From Photobacterium kishitanii (GTDB lineage: Bacteria > Pseudomonadota > Gammaproteobacteria > Enterobacterales > Vibrionaceae), in assembly GCF_003026355.1 (NCBI RefSeq), contig NZ_PYON01000009.1, positions 1 to 64,000 of the forward strand: a stretch of DNA of 64,000 nucleotides. The letters run 5' to 3'. The position numbers and the translations under genes are program-made. Positions within the stretch are counted from its first letter, which is position 1; every line of letters begins with the position of its first letter. Shown here in pieces: positions 43,201-51,279 of the stretch. A model generated the notes under the pieces. The model ran no database searches and was not told the origin of the DNA. It worked only from the letters and a program-made list of their open reading frames with translations.

Positions 43201-44805
43201 AGGATCGATGGGTGGATTAGTCACCTGCGCAAATAGCTGCTTAAAGTAATTCGATAAATGTTGTGATTGATGCGACAGTACTGCTAATGGCCAGTCTGCG
43301 CCCATAGCACTAAGAGGTTCATAACCTGTATTCGCTAATGGCACGATAATATCGTTAACTTCTTCTGAACTAACACCAAATGCTTGTTGATGATGCAACA
43401 GCCGTTCAGGTGTTGGCTGATGGTACATGTTATCAGCATCAGGCAAGGTCTTAAGTGTCAGTAGATTATCTTTGAGCCATTGTTCGTATGGTTGTGCCGT
43501 TGCAATGCTGTCTTTGACTTCTTCATCAGAGATGATGCGGCCTTGTTCGAGATCGGCAACAAAAATACGACCAGGTTGCAAACGACCACGGAACTGAATA
43601 TTTGCCGGATCAATGTTTACCACTCCTGATTCTGATGCCATGATCAGGAAATCATCTTTAGTCACCGTATAACGTGATGGACGTAAACCATTACGGTCAA
43701 GGGTCGCACCAACTTGAACCCCATCAGTAAAACAGACTGATGCTGGACCATCCCATGGTTCCATGATATTGGCGTGATACTGATAAAAAGCCCGTCGTTT
43801 AGGATCCATGCTGGTGTTTTCTTGCCATGCTTCAGGGATCAGCATCATCAGTGCATGCGGTAAGCTACGACCAGATAGCACTAATAATTCCAGTGCCATA
43901 TCAAAGTTGGACGAATCTGAACTGCCTTCCTGACAAATAGGCAATAACATATCGAGTTCTTGTTGACTGAATAAGTCTGATTCAAGAATGGCTTCGCGGG
44001 CTTTCATCCAATTAAGGTTGCCACGGACGGTGTTAATTTCACCATTATGAGCAATATAACGGAAAGGTTGCGCTAAGCGCCAGCGGGGAAAGGTATTGGT
44101 TGAAAAACGTGAATGCACTAATGCTAATGCGGTTACCATCGCTGGATTTTGTAAATCAAGGAAGTACTGTGGTACTTGGGCTGTGGTGAGCTGGCCTTTA
44201 TACACTAGGGTTTTATATGACAATGAGTTGATGTAGAAATCATCACCAATATTAGATACGCTTTCTAAGCAGACACGGACGGTATAGTTACGTAATACGT
44301 AAAGTTTACGTTCTAATACCGCAGGATCTAGATTGGTACCACCGGTAATGAAAACATGTTCAAATTGAGGTTCTGTGCTGAGTGGATCTTCGCCTAGCAT
44401 TGAGTTATCTACCGGAAGTACTCGGTAGCCAATGACTTCTAGATCGAGACGTTTGGCATTACGCTCAAGAATATCACGACATTGTTGACGTTTATGTTCA
44501 TCTTTTGGAAATAAAACGACGCCGACACCGTATTGCGCAAAGGTCGGCAGTTTAATGCCTAGCTTAACCGTTTCTTCTAGTAAAAATTCATGGGGTTTTT
44601 GTAGTAAGATTCCAGCGCCATCACCACTGCTAGGATCACAACCTTGACCACCTCGGTGCTCCATACGTGCCAGCATATCGAGGGCCTGAGTGACAATCTG
44701 GTGAGATTTACGGTTTTTAAGGTGGGCAACAAAGCCGATACCACAGGCATCGTGCTCTAATTCAGGCACATAAAGTCCCTGAGCGTTAAGCTCTTGAGCT
44801 GTCAT
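40258..44805 (-). CDS. gltB: Glutamate synthase large subunit, second type
   Basis: A 1515-residue GOGAT alpha subunit with a 20-residue propeptide and nucleophile C21 (DACGIGFVAHLKN). The synthase domain shows [22 protein letters not shown] and [14 protein letters not shown], the cluster cysteines lie in CIMMRKCHKNTC, and the GXGXG domain ends the protein. It has the same reaction as the other GltB, but the N-terminus, insertions and partner subunit mark a separate lineage rather than a recent tandem copy. In E. coli the order gltB-yhcC-arcB is also found. Confidence 0.96.
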   Translation of the reverse strand: MTAQELNAQGLYVPELEHDACGIGFVAHLKNRKSHQIVTQALDMLARMEHRGGQGCDPSSGDGAGILLQKPHEFLLEETVKLGIKLPTFAQYGVGVVLFPKDEHKRQQCRDILERNAKRLDLEVIGYRVLPVDNSMLGEDPLSTEPQFEHVFITGGTNLDPAVLERKLYVLRNYTVRVCLESVSNIGDDFYINSLSYKTLVYKGQLTTAQVPQYFLDLQNPAMVTALALVHSRFSTNTFPRWRLAQPFRYIAHNGEINTVRGNLNWMKAREAILESDLFSQQELDMLLPICQEGSSDSSNFDMALELLVLSGRSLPHALMMLIPEAWQENTSMDPKRRAFYQYHANIMEPWDGPASVCFTDGVQVGATLDRNGLRPSRYTVTKDDFLIMASESGVVNIDPANIQFRGRLQPGRIFVADLEQGRIISDEEVKDSIATAQPYEQWLKDNLLTLKTLPDADNMYHQPTPERLLHHQQAFGVSSEEVNDIIVPLANTGYEPLSAMGADWPLAVLSHQSQHLSNYFKQLFAQVTNPPIDPIRERMVMSLNTYLGKDQNLLTETPEHCHKVELESPVLSNAELEKIRAIDNEHLQSKTLDIVFRASGEQGKLDRALKRICQYSEDAVIDGYSIIILTDRAVNSNHAAIPAMLAVGAVHHHLIRKGLRAKCDIVVETGDARETHHFATLIGYGANAINPYLVTETLVDLQYKRKLDPELPTDTLFDNYRKGVNGGLLKIFSKMGISTLQSYHGAQIFEALGISKAVVDKYFTGTVTRIQGLTIDDIAQEVLVRHRVGYPTREIPVQILDVGGVYQWKQRGEKHLFNPETISLLQQSTREKDYAQFKLYAKAVDDQGDNAATLRSQLDFVSNPAGSIALDDVEPIENILKRFATGAMSFGSISYEAHSTLAVAMNRIGAKSNSGEGGEDPIRFDKKDNGDWERSAIKQVASGRFGVTSYYLTNASELQIKMAQGAKPGEGGQLPGDKVDDWIGATRHSTPGVGLISPPPHHDIYSIEDLAQLIYDLKNANRAGRVNVKLVSEAGVGTIASGVAKAKADVVLIAGFDGGTGASPMSSIRHTGLPWELGLAETHQTLLKNGLRNRIVVQSDGQMKTPRDLAIATLLGAEEWGVATAALVVEGCIMMRKCHKNTCPVGIATQNKTLRERFDGRVEDVVTFFQYMAQGLREVMAELGFRTIDEMVGQAHKLKLRDDIGHWKYKNLDLSPVLYIQPPRAEDGIYNQRQQDHGLENVLDRTLIKLAQPALTKGETVTAQLPIINTDRSVGTMLSNEISKVYKDQGLPQPMTIKFNGSAGQSFGAFLAKGVQFTVEGDANDYWGKGLSGGTLVLYPDHQSDIIAEDNIVVGNVCFYGATSGESYIRGLAGERFCVRNSGAKVIVEGIGDHGCEYMTGGIAIILGQTGRNFAAGMSGGVAYVWDQFGDFETKLNAELVDLDPIEAEDKALLLDMLTKHIELTGSTVAELFLSNFESNLNQMRKVMPRDYKAVLQQRQAAAQNKETLEAING

Positions 44806-45326
44806 AGATACATCCTTCCAGTTACATCAAGCCATATTCCTAAGGCTTGGTTATCCCTAATTTATTATCACAATCAATGAGCATTGATATGGACTCCTGT
44901 CCTGCATCATTGATGGTGTGTTTATGATGACGAAATTATGTCATACACAAACTTAATTCTGTTGTATTACTATTAATTGTCATAAAGCACGTTATTTATG
45001 CCTAAAGAGCCATATAAACCACGTAAAAGCAGCGTAATAATAGGGCTTTTTTTGTTTATAAATTGCACACAAGTGTAACCATCCTACAATTTTGATACAT
45101 TAATTACCAATAAAAATTAACACTTTTGATGCATAAATGAAGCATATGGATATTCGGCGATCGGTCTTAATTAAGTCCTTTGAAAGCGATATCAAATAAC
45201 GCTAGAGGAAGTGTTTTTTGTTTTAGCACAACCTTCACGATGGTGATTGATGATATGTTGCGGCTCTTTTTCGTATTGGTCTGCGCTGACGTAGATTATT
45301 CATTGTTTTAAACGCTAGGTAATACC
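44806..45326. other. Divergent control region between gltB and yhcC
   Basis: About 520 AT-rich bases between divergent genes. It must contain both promoters. I see scattered inverted repeats (for example AAGCC and GGCTT near 44828-44848) but no riboswitch, RNA gene or convincing operator. Short frames lack ribosome sites. Confidence 0.5.
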
Positions 45327-46274
45327 ATGCAATTGCATCAACTCGTCAATACTTTTGGACAAGATCTTCAGCATCGTTATGGTGAAAAAGTTCATAAACT
45401 CACCCTCCATGGTGGTTTTAGTTGTCCTAATCGCGACGGTACTATTGGTCGTGGTGGCTGCACATTTTGTAATGTTGCGTCATTTGCTGACGAAAATAAT
45501 CAGTTCGTGCCGATTAAACAACAATTAACAGCTCGTGCTGGCGAGGTTCGTCGTGCTCAGCGTTATTTAGCTTATTTTCAGGCTTACACTAGTACCTATG
45601 CTGAAGTACAAAGTTTAAAAAAGATGTATGAGCAGGCGCTAACATCTGTCGATATTGTTGGCTTATGTGTTGGTACTCGCCCTGATTGCGTGCCTGATGC
45701 GGTATTAGAATTACTTGCTGGATATGTAGCACAAGGCTATGAAATTTGGCTTGAATTAGGTTTACAAACCGCTAATGATAAAACCTTGAAACGCATCAAT
45801 CGCGGTCATGACTTTGCTTGTTATGCTGCTATCACTCAGCGAGCTCGGGCATTAGGAATTAAAGTTTGCACCCATTTAATCGTCGGTTTACCGGGTGATA
45901 CTAAAGCCGATAATTTGATGACATTAACCAAAGTTGTCGAGATTGGTGTGGATGGGATTAAATTGCATCCATTACATATTGTTGAAGGCAGTAAAATGGG
46001 GCAAGCATTTAAGGCTGGTCGATTACAACCTATTAGTCTTGATAATTATACGGATATTGCCAGTGAGATGATCCGCTTAACTCCGCCAGAGGTGGTTTAC
46101 CATCGTGTCGCTGCAAGTGCGCGTCGACCAACCCTGTTAGCACCGATGTGGTGTGAGAATCGTTGGTTAGCTATGACTGAGATTGGACGTTTACTTGATA
46201 AATATGGATCGCAAGGTAGTGCGTTAGGCGTTCCCTTTGTTTATCAATTACCAAACTTACATAAGAATACCTAA
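45327..46274 (+). CDS. yhcC: TIGR01212-family radical SAM protein YhcC
   Basis: A 315-residue radical SAM protein. The cluster cysteines are in CPNRDGTIGRGGCTFC, the wider spacing of the YhcC/Elp3-like group. The fold continues with GLCVGTRPDCVPD, LELGLQTANDKTLKRINRGHD and HLIVGLPGDTKADNL. The reaction is not established as far as I know; RNA modification has been suggested from the Elp3-like features. It lies between gltB and arcB, as in E. coli. A terminator follows directly. Confidence 0.9.
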   Translation: MQLHQLVNTFGQDLQHRYGEKVHKLTLHGGFSCPNRDGTIGRGGCTFCNVASFADENNQFVPIKQQLTARAGEVRRAQRYLAYFQAYTSTYAEVQSLKKMYEQALTSVDIVGLCVGTRPDCVPDAVLELLAGYVAQGYEIWLELGLQTANDKTLKRINRGHDFACYAAITQRARALGIKVCTHLIVGLPGDTKADNLMTLTKVVEIGVDGIKLHPLHIVEGSKMGQAFKAGRLQPISLDNYTDIASEMIRLTPPEVVYHRVAASARRPTLLAPMWCENRWLAMTEIGRLLDKYGSQGSALGVPFVYQLPNLHKNT

Positions 46275-46277
46275 ATG

Positions 46278-46302
46278 AAGCCTACGTTAAGTAGGCTTTT
46301 TT
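46278..46302 (+). terminator. Terminator of yhcC
   Basis: AAGCCTAC (46278-46285) and GTAGGCTT (46291-46298) with loop GTTAA, then TTTT. It starts four bases after the yhcC stop. Confidence 0.9.
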
Positions 46303-46412
46303 GTGTGCCGCAATAAAACTTTACAGCTTTCGTTTAGGTACTAGCCACGAGAGCGATTATTATAAACAGTAGTATTCGCCATGGTGGCGAGATTTTTTTT
46401 TATTGGTATTCA

Positions 46413-48764
46413 TTGATGAAACAAATCAAAATTTTAGCCCAATTTTATGTCGATCTTTTAGTTAAATTGGGTATTTTCCGTTTTAGCTTATTATTGGCAG
46501 TCGCATTAGTCGCGTTAGCTTTAGTGGTACAAATTAGTGTTACCCTTTTATTGCAAGGGTCAATGCGTGATGTTGAAATTATTCGTTCAGTCACGTTTGG
46601 TTTATTTATTACGCCTTGGGCGGTGTATTTCTTGTCGGTTGTGGTTGATCAATTAGAAGACTCTCGCCAACGCTTATCTAAGTTAGTCACCAAACTAGAG
46701 CAAATGCGTGCCCGTGACATGGAGTTAAATCAGCAGTTACAAGCGAATATCTCGCGTTTAAATTCTGAAATTGAAGAGCGCGAAAAAGCGGAAGAAGCGA
46801 TGCAAGATTTAGAAAATGAGGTTTATCAGCGTGAGAATGCTCAATTAGCTGTTGCTGAAAAGAGTGCGTTATTAAAATCGTTTTTAGATGCATCACCCGA
46901 TTTAATTTACTATCGCAATGAGAGTAATCAGTTTTCAGGTTGTAACCTTGCGATGGCTGAATTAGTTGGTAAAAGTGAAAAAGAATTAGTTGGGTTAACA
47001 CCATGGGATGTTTATCCTGCAGAGGTTGCCAAGCGGATTATCAAAACTGACCAAGAATTGTTTGATGATAATACAGCGATGACTGATGAGCAGTGGCTTG
47101 ATTATCCAAATGGAAAAAAAGCATTATTTGAATTGCGTAAAGTGCCACTTTATAACCGTAATGGTAAACGTTTAGGGTTAATGGGCTTTGGACGCGATAT
47201 TACGGAACGTAAGAAATATGAAGATGCGCTAGAAAAAGCCAGTAGTGATAAAACCGCATTTATTTCGACTATTAGCCATGAATTACGGACACCATTAAAT
47301 GGTATTGTTGGCTTGAGTCGAATGTTATTAGAAACAGAGCTCACTGATGAGCAACGTGGTTATCTACGAACTGTTCATGTTAGTGCGATTACGTTAGGTA
47401 ATATTTTTAATGATATTATTGACTTAGATAAATCAGATCGTCGTCGTTTAGAGTTACTTCCTCAGCCTTTAGATTTACATGAATTTATTGATGATATTGG
47501 TAATATCTCACAATTGATGGCTGAGCAAAAAGGCTTGCGGTTTGATTTAGAGTGCCTGACAGAGTTACCGAAAAATATTGAAGTCGATAGTACTCGTCTG
47601 CGCCAAGTGTTATGGAATTTGATCGGCAATGCGACCAAATTTACCAAACAAGGCGGAGTGGTGTTATCTGTTAGTAGTGAAATCCATGACCACGATGCAG
47701 ATATTATTTTTGAAGTTGAAGATAGTGGTATCGGCATTCCTAAAGCTGAAATAGAGAATATTTTTGCAATGTATTATCAAGTCCAACAAGGTAATGATAA
47801 TTTACATGCTGTAGGAACAGGAATTGGTTTGGCGGTTTCACAACAATTAATTCAATTGATGGGTGGGAATATTACTGTCGACTCTGAAGTTGGCGAAGGG
47901 AGTACTTTTACGGTTAAAATTCGTGTGCCGCTAGTCGAAGGTATTATTGCCGACGACGAAATAGTGACGGTGGTGAAACCTGAGCTTACTGGTTTAAGTA
48001 TTTTCATGGTAGAAGATATTGAACTTAATATTGTCGTCGCCAAATCATTACTTGAGCGTTTAGGGCATGAAGTTACGGTGGCAATGCGTGGTGATCAAGC
48101 GTTAGCCATGTTTAAACCTGAAGATTATGATTTAGTGTTATTGGATATTCAGCTACCAGATATGACAGGGTTTGATATTGCTCAGCAGTTACGTCAACAG
48201 TATCAAGATCTACCTGCTTTAGTCGCACTAACTGCAAATGTGGTTAACGATAAAACAGAGTATTTTGATAAAGGTATGGATGAAGTATTGAATAAACCGT
48301 TGACGGTTGCAGCGATTACCAGTGTTATCGATAATCTTGTTTTAAGCTGCAGTCATGAACTACAACAGCCGGACTTGGTTGATATTGATAATCTTGAGAT
48401 AGCGAATGGTAATGTTATTGATACGTTATTAGATTTAGAGATGCTGACATCATATGTTGAGATTGTCGGGACAGAACCGGTATATACCAGCATTGAGATG
48501 TTTGAGAAGATGATGCCTGATTATCTGGCTATTTTAGACTCGAATATGACAGCGAAGGATCAAGATGGAATTAAGTTTGAAGCTCATAAAATAAAAGGTG
48601 CTGCCGGATCTATTGGTCTTAAACATATTCAGCAAATTGCCCAAAAAGCCCAATCACCAGAATTACCTGCGTGGTGGGAAAATATTAATGATTGGGTTGA
48701 TGAAATTAAATATAGCTACCAAAATGATATTAATGTGCTCAAAACGTGGCTGAAGCAACAATAA
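46413..48764 (+). CDS. arcB: Aerobic respiration control sensor kinase ArcB
   Basis: A 783-residue tripartite hybrid kinase. Two TM helices lie at about 20-45 and 55-75 with almost no periplasmic loop. A coiled coil (about 85-145) is followed by a PAS domain (about 150-275), HisKA with H289 in SHELRTPLNGIVG, HATPase_c, a receiver with D578 in LLDIQLPDMTG, and an Hpt domain with H725 in AHKIKGAAGSIG. The layout is that of ArcB, which senses quinone redox state and phosphorylates ArcA. The gene is convergent with arcA and shares its terminator. Confidence 0.95.
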   Translation: MMKQIKILAQFYVDLLVKLGIFRFSLLLAVALVALALVVQISVTLLLQGSMRDVEIIRSVTFGLFITPWAVYFLSVVVDQLEDSRQRLSKLVTKLEQMRARDMELNQQLQANISRLNSEIEEREKAEEAMQDLENEVYQRENAQLAVAEKSALLKSFLDASPDLIYYRNESNQFSGCNLAMAELVGKSEKELVGLTPWDVYPAEVAKRIIKTDQELFDDNTAMTDEQWLDYPNGKKALFELRKVPLYNRNGKRLGLMGFGRDITERKKYEDALEKASSDKTAFISTISHELRTPLNGIVGLSRMLLETELTDEQRGYLRTVHVSAITLGNIFNDIIDLDKSDRRRLELLPQPLDLHEFIDDIGNISQLMAEQKGLRFDLECLTELPKNIEVDSTRLRQVLWNLIGNATKFTKQGGVVLSVSSEIHDHDADIIFEVEDSGIGIPKAEIENIFAMYYQVQQGNDNLHAVGTGIGLAVSQQLIQLMGGNITVDSEVGEGSTFTVKIRVPLVEGIIADDEIVTVVKPELTGLSIFMVEDIELNIVVAKSLLERLGHEVTVAMRGDQALAMFKPEDYDLVLLDIQLPDMTGFDIAQQLRQQYQDLPALVALTANVVNDKTEYFDKGMDEVLNKPLTVAAITSVIDNLVLSCSHELQQPDLVDIDNLEIANGNVIDTLLDLEMLTSYVEIVGTEPVYTSIEMFEKMMPDYLAILDSNMTAKDQDGIKFEAHKIKGAAGSIGLKHIQQIAQKAQSPELPAWWENINDWVDEIKYSYQNDINVLKTWLKQQ

Positions 48765-48772
48765 AGCGTAAT

Positions 48773-48801
48773 AAAAAGGCGACCATCATGGTCGCCTTTT
48801 T
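48773..48801. terminator. Bidirectional terminator between arcB and arcA
   Basis: GGCGACC (48778-48784) and GGTCGCC (48790-48796), loop ATCAT, flanked by AAAAA on one side and TTTTT on the other. It ends both the rightward arcB and leftward arcA transcripts. Confidence 0.92.
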
Positions 48802-48827
48802 AGTTCACTGTTTGATTGGAGAAGAAA

Positions 48828-49547
48828 TTACTCTTCGCCTAAGTCACCACAAAAGCGATAACCTTCACCGTGAATAGTTGCGATGATCTCTGGAGTATCT
48901 GCAACTGATTCAAAATGCTTACGGATGCGACGGATAGTTACATCAACTGTACGATCATGTGGCTTAAGTTCACGGCCAGTCATTTTCTTTAGTAAATCAG
49001 CACGAGTTTGAATCTTACCTGGGTTCTCACAGAAGTGCAGTAACGCACGGAATTCAGAACGTGGTAGTTTGAATTGTTCGCCACTTGGGCTTACTAAAGA
49101 ACGGCTATTGATTTCTAACGACCAACCATTGAACTCGTAACGCTCAACCAATTTCTTATCTTCAGTTGGAAGACCTTGGTTCATCGCGCGAGTTAATAGA
49201 TTACGTGCGCGAATAGTTAATTCACGAGGATTGAATGGTTTCGTGATGTAGTCATCAGCACCAATTTCAAGACCTAAAATCTTATCAACTTCGTTATCAC
49301 GACCAGTTAAGAACATCAGTGCCATATCACCTTGTTCACGAAGTTCGCGAGCAAGTAGTAGGCCGTTTTTACCTGGAAGGTTAATATCCATGATAACTAG
49401 ATGCACAGGGTTTTCAGAAAGCATCTGGTGCATTTCTGCGCCATCATTTGCTTCGAATACTGTATAACCCTCTGCTTCAAAAATACTTTTCAGGGTGTTA
49501 CGTGTTACGTGCTCGTCTTCTACAATCAGAATGTGAGGGGTTTGCAT
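48828..49547 (-). CDS. arcA: Aerobic respiration control response regulator ArcA
   Basis: A 239-residue OmpR-class regulator. The receiver domain carries D11, D54 (VIMDINLPG) and K in [12 protein letters not shown] winged-helix DNA-binding domain follows (about 135-235), with [15 protein letters not shown] and the end [12 protein letters not shown]. ArcA-P represses aerobic respiration genes and activates fermentative ones. The sequence is nearly identical to E. coli ArcA in the motifs. A perfect FNR box lies in the long upstream region. Confidence 0.97.
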   Translation of the reverse strand: MQTPHILIVEDEHVTRNTLKSIFEAEGYTVFEANDGAEMHQMLSENPVHLVIMDINLPGKNGLLLARELREQGDMALMFLTGRDNEVDKILGLEIGADDYITKPFNPRELTIRARNLLTRAMNQGLPTEDKKLVERYEFNGWSLEINSRSLVSPSGEQFKLPRSEFRALLHFCENPGKIQTRADLLKKMTGRELKPHDRTVDVTIRRIRKHFESVADTPEIIATIHGEGYRFCGDLGEE

Positions 49548-50157
49548 TTTGGCAGTACCTAATATCAGAAACTAAATCTGGTTAACCACAGAATAGTTAA
49601 ATTCTATAAAAAAAATTCACATATAGGCAAAATGTTTGAAATAAACACTTTATTATTACAACCTACGTGGTACACCATCCTTTCATTCAACATCCTATTG
49701 GTGTTGAAATCCCCCATAAAACTTGGGGTGCTGGCTACAATCTCCCTGATAATGCGACAATTGTATTCACTTAACAGCTCGCTAACAATGTGGTGAGCTT
49801 ATTTGATGCCGATTATTTATATATTTGTTGATTTATATCAAACAGTGAGAAGAATAATTGTTATGTTTCCGAGTTTAGTTAACTTTTATATCTGGGTAGA
49901 TAAAAAGTGTCATGATAGTAATCATAATATACAAAACTCAATACCATTGACTAATATTTAAGCTTAATGATAATAAAAAACACAACATATAGTTCATCTT
50001 TATCTAAAGATTGTAACAGTATCAGTTAGGGTTGGCACTCATTAAGGATGATGTATTTGAGTAAAAAAGATTTCATAAATCAATATTGTGATTATTGTTA
50101 AGAAATACGGTCAATTCTGTCTGTTTTTGTTTGTTTTATCGTGATAGGGAAAGGCTA
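49548..50157. promoter_or_regulatory. Long control region upstream of arcA and the RraA-family gene
   Basis: About 610 AT-rich bases between divergent genes. The clearest element is the FNR-type box at 49828-49841. The remainder has long A/T tracts and a weak CCCCA/TGGGG hairpin near 49710-49728. The distance from the FNR box to arcA (about 280 bases) suggests a long leader, as in E. coli arcA. Confidence 0.55.
49828..49841. promoter_or_regulatory. FNR-type binding site upstream of arcA
   Basis: TTGATTTATATCAA is a perfect match to the FNR consensus TTGAT-N4-ATCAA. E. coli arcA is known to be FNR-activated, so control of arcA is the likely reading. The divergent RraA-family gene is the alternative target. 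Confidence 0.65.
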
Positions 50158-50661
50158 ATGAAGGATTTATTACCAGATTTATGTGATAACTATGCACAAG
50201 ATATTCGTTTTTTACCGTTAACTTTATTTAATTATGGTCATAATGCCCCATTTTGGGGGCAAATCGTAACATTACGCTGTTTTGAAGATAACAGTTTAGT
50301 ACGCAATATATTATCAACTGCAGGCGATGGTAAAGTACTGTTTATTGACGGTCATGGTAGCTGTCGACGCGCCTTATTAGGCGATCAACTGGCTTTATTA
50401 GCGGTAAGAAATAATTGGCAGGGTATTATCGTTAACGGTGCTATTCGAGATGTAGCAACATTGGCACAATTACCATTAGGTATAAAAGCATTGGCTGCGT
50501 GTCCGATTAAAACCGATAAACGTCAAATGGGAGAAAAGAATGTGGTGTTAAATATTGCAGAAACCCTTGTTTATCCAAATGATTATATTTATGCGGATTT
50601 AAATGGGGTTATTTTATCTAGTACAGCATTAGATTTTAGCGTATTAAAAACTGAATCCTAA
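50158..50661 (+). CDS. RraA-family protein of HMG/CHA aldolase type
   Basis: A 167-residue protein of the RraA/menG-like fold. It carries the aldolase signature D-X20-R-D exactly: D76 (in LLGDQL) and R97-D98 (in NGAIRD). That motif is required for 4-hydroxy-4-methyl-2-oxoglutarate or 4-carboxy-4-hydroxy-2-oxoadipate cleavage and is missing from the RNase E inhibitor RraA of E. coli. No ring-cleavage pathway genes are near, so the physiological substrate is unknown; oxaloacetate decarboxylation is a side activity of this class. Start chosen at ATG 50158 after GGGAAAGG. The C-terminus overlaps the convergent gene. Confidence 0.85.
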   Translation: MKDLLPDLCDNYAQDIRFLPLTLFNYGHNAPFWGQIVTLRCFEDNSLVRNILSTAGDGKVLFIDGHGSCRRALLGDQLALLAVRNNWQGIIVNGAIRDVATLAQLPLGIKALAACPIKTDKRQMGEKNVVLNIAETLVYPNDYIYADLNGVILSSTALDFSVLKTES

Positions 50662-51123
50662 ACCAAGTTCAATGATTTGTTCTAGTTCTGCGTAGTCGAC
50701 AGTGGCGCGTACATTTACTTTTTGTGATACATCATATTGACTACTGAACTCTAGCCCTAGCGTGGTGTGACTATTCATAGTTTCTGAAGTAATGGCACTA
50801 TTAATACTGACTCGTGGTGATACTGCATATTTGACCCCAGAGGTTAAGCCATTTGATGCTGATTGAGTGTCGGTACCGCTTGTCAGATGGGTGCTGACAT
50901 AAAGTTGCGTATTATCAGTGACAGAGTAAGCGTAACCACTGTCTATTTGCCACACATCAAAACTTTGTTGTTGCCGTGACTGCGATGATAAAAACCATCC
51001 CGATGTTAATTTCTTGCCACCATTATAAGTAAGATTTGTCTCAATGCTTGCCGCTGCTTGTGTCATTGTTGGTGCGATTAAAAAAGTAAGCAATCCTACA
51101 ATACTTAAATAATATTTGATCAT
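50644..51123 (-). CDS. Small exported beta-rich protein of unknown function
   Basis: A 159-residue protein with a signal peptide (residues 1-23, ending TQA). After it come alternating beta-strand-like segments and a terminal phenylalanine (LGLGFSF), the pattern of a small outer-membrane barrel. Many serines and threonines lie in turns (GLTSGVKYAVSPRVSINSAITSE). I do not recognise a named family. The gene is convergent with the RraA-family gene and their 3' ends overlap by 18 bases. The start has a GGGAGTAAG-like site. No other exported protein is near. Confidence 0.72.
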   Translation of the reverse strand: MIKYYLSIVGLLTFLIAPTMTQAAASIETNLTYNGGKKLTSGWFLSSQSRQQQSFDVWQIDSGYAYSVTDNTQLYVSTHLTSGTDTQSASNGLTSGVKYAVSPRVSINSAITSETMNSHTTLGLEFSSQYDVSQKVNVRATVDYAELEQIIELGLGFSF

Positions 51124-51279
51124 ACTTACTCCCTATTATGTCGATATCATTCTAAATAGTAGGCCATATTGCGTAGTTAGTAAGTGTTATAAATGATAAA
51201 TATTAACCTGATTGCATATTTGGTGATCATTACTGCAATTTAATACTAACCTTACAATATATTGCAAGCTTCGATACGC

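Noticed and set aside
44999-45079. 26-codon frame upstream of gltB and yhcC
   Set aside because: No ribosome site and no recognised sequence; likely chance in AT-rich DNA.
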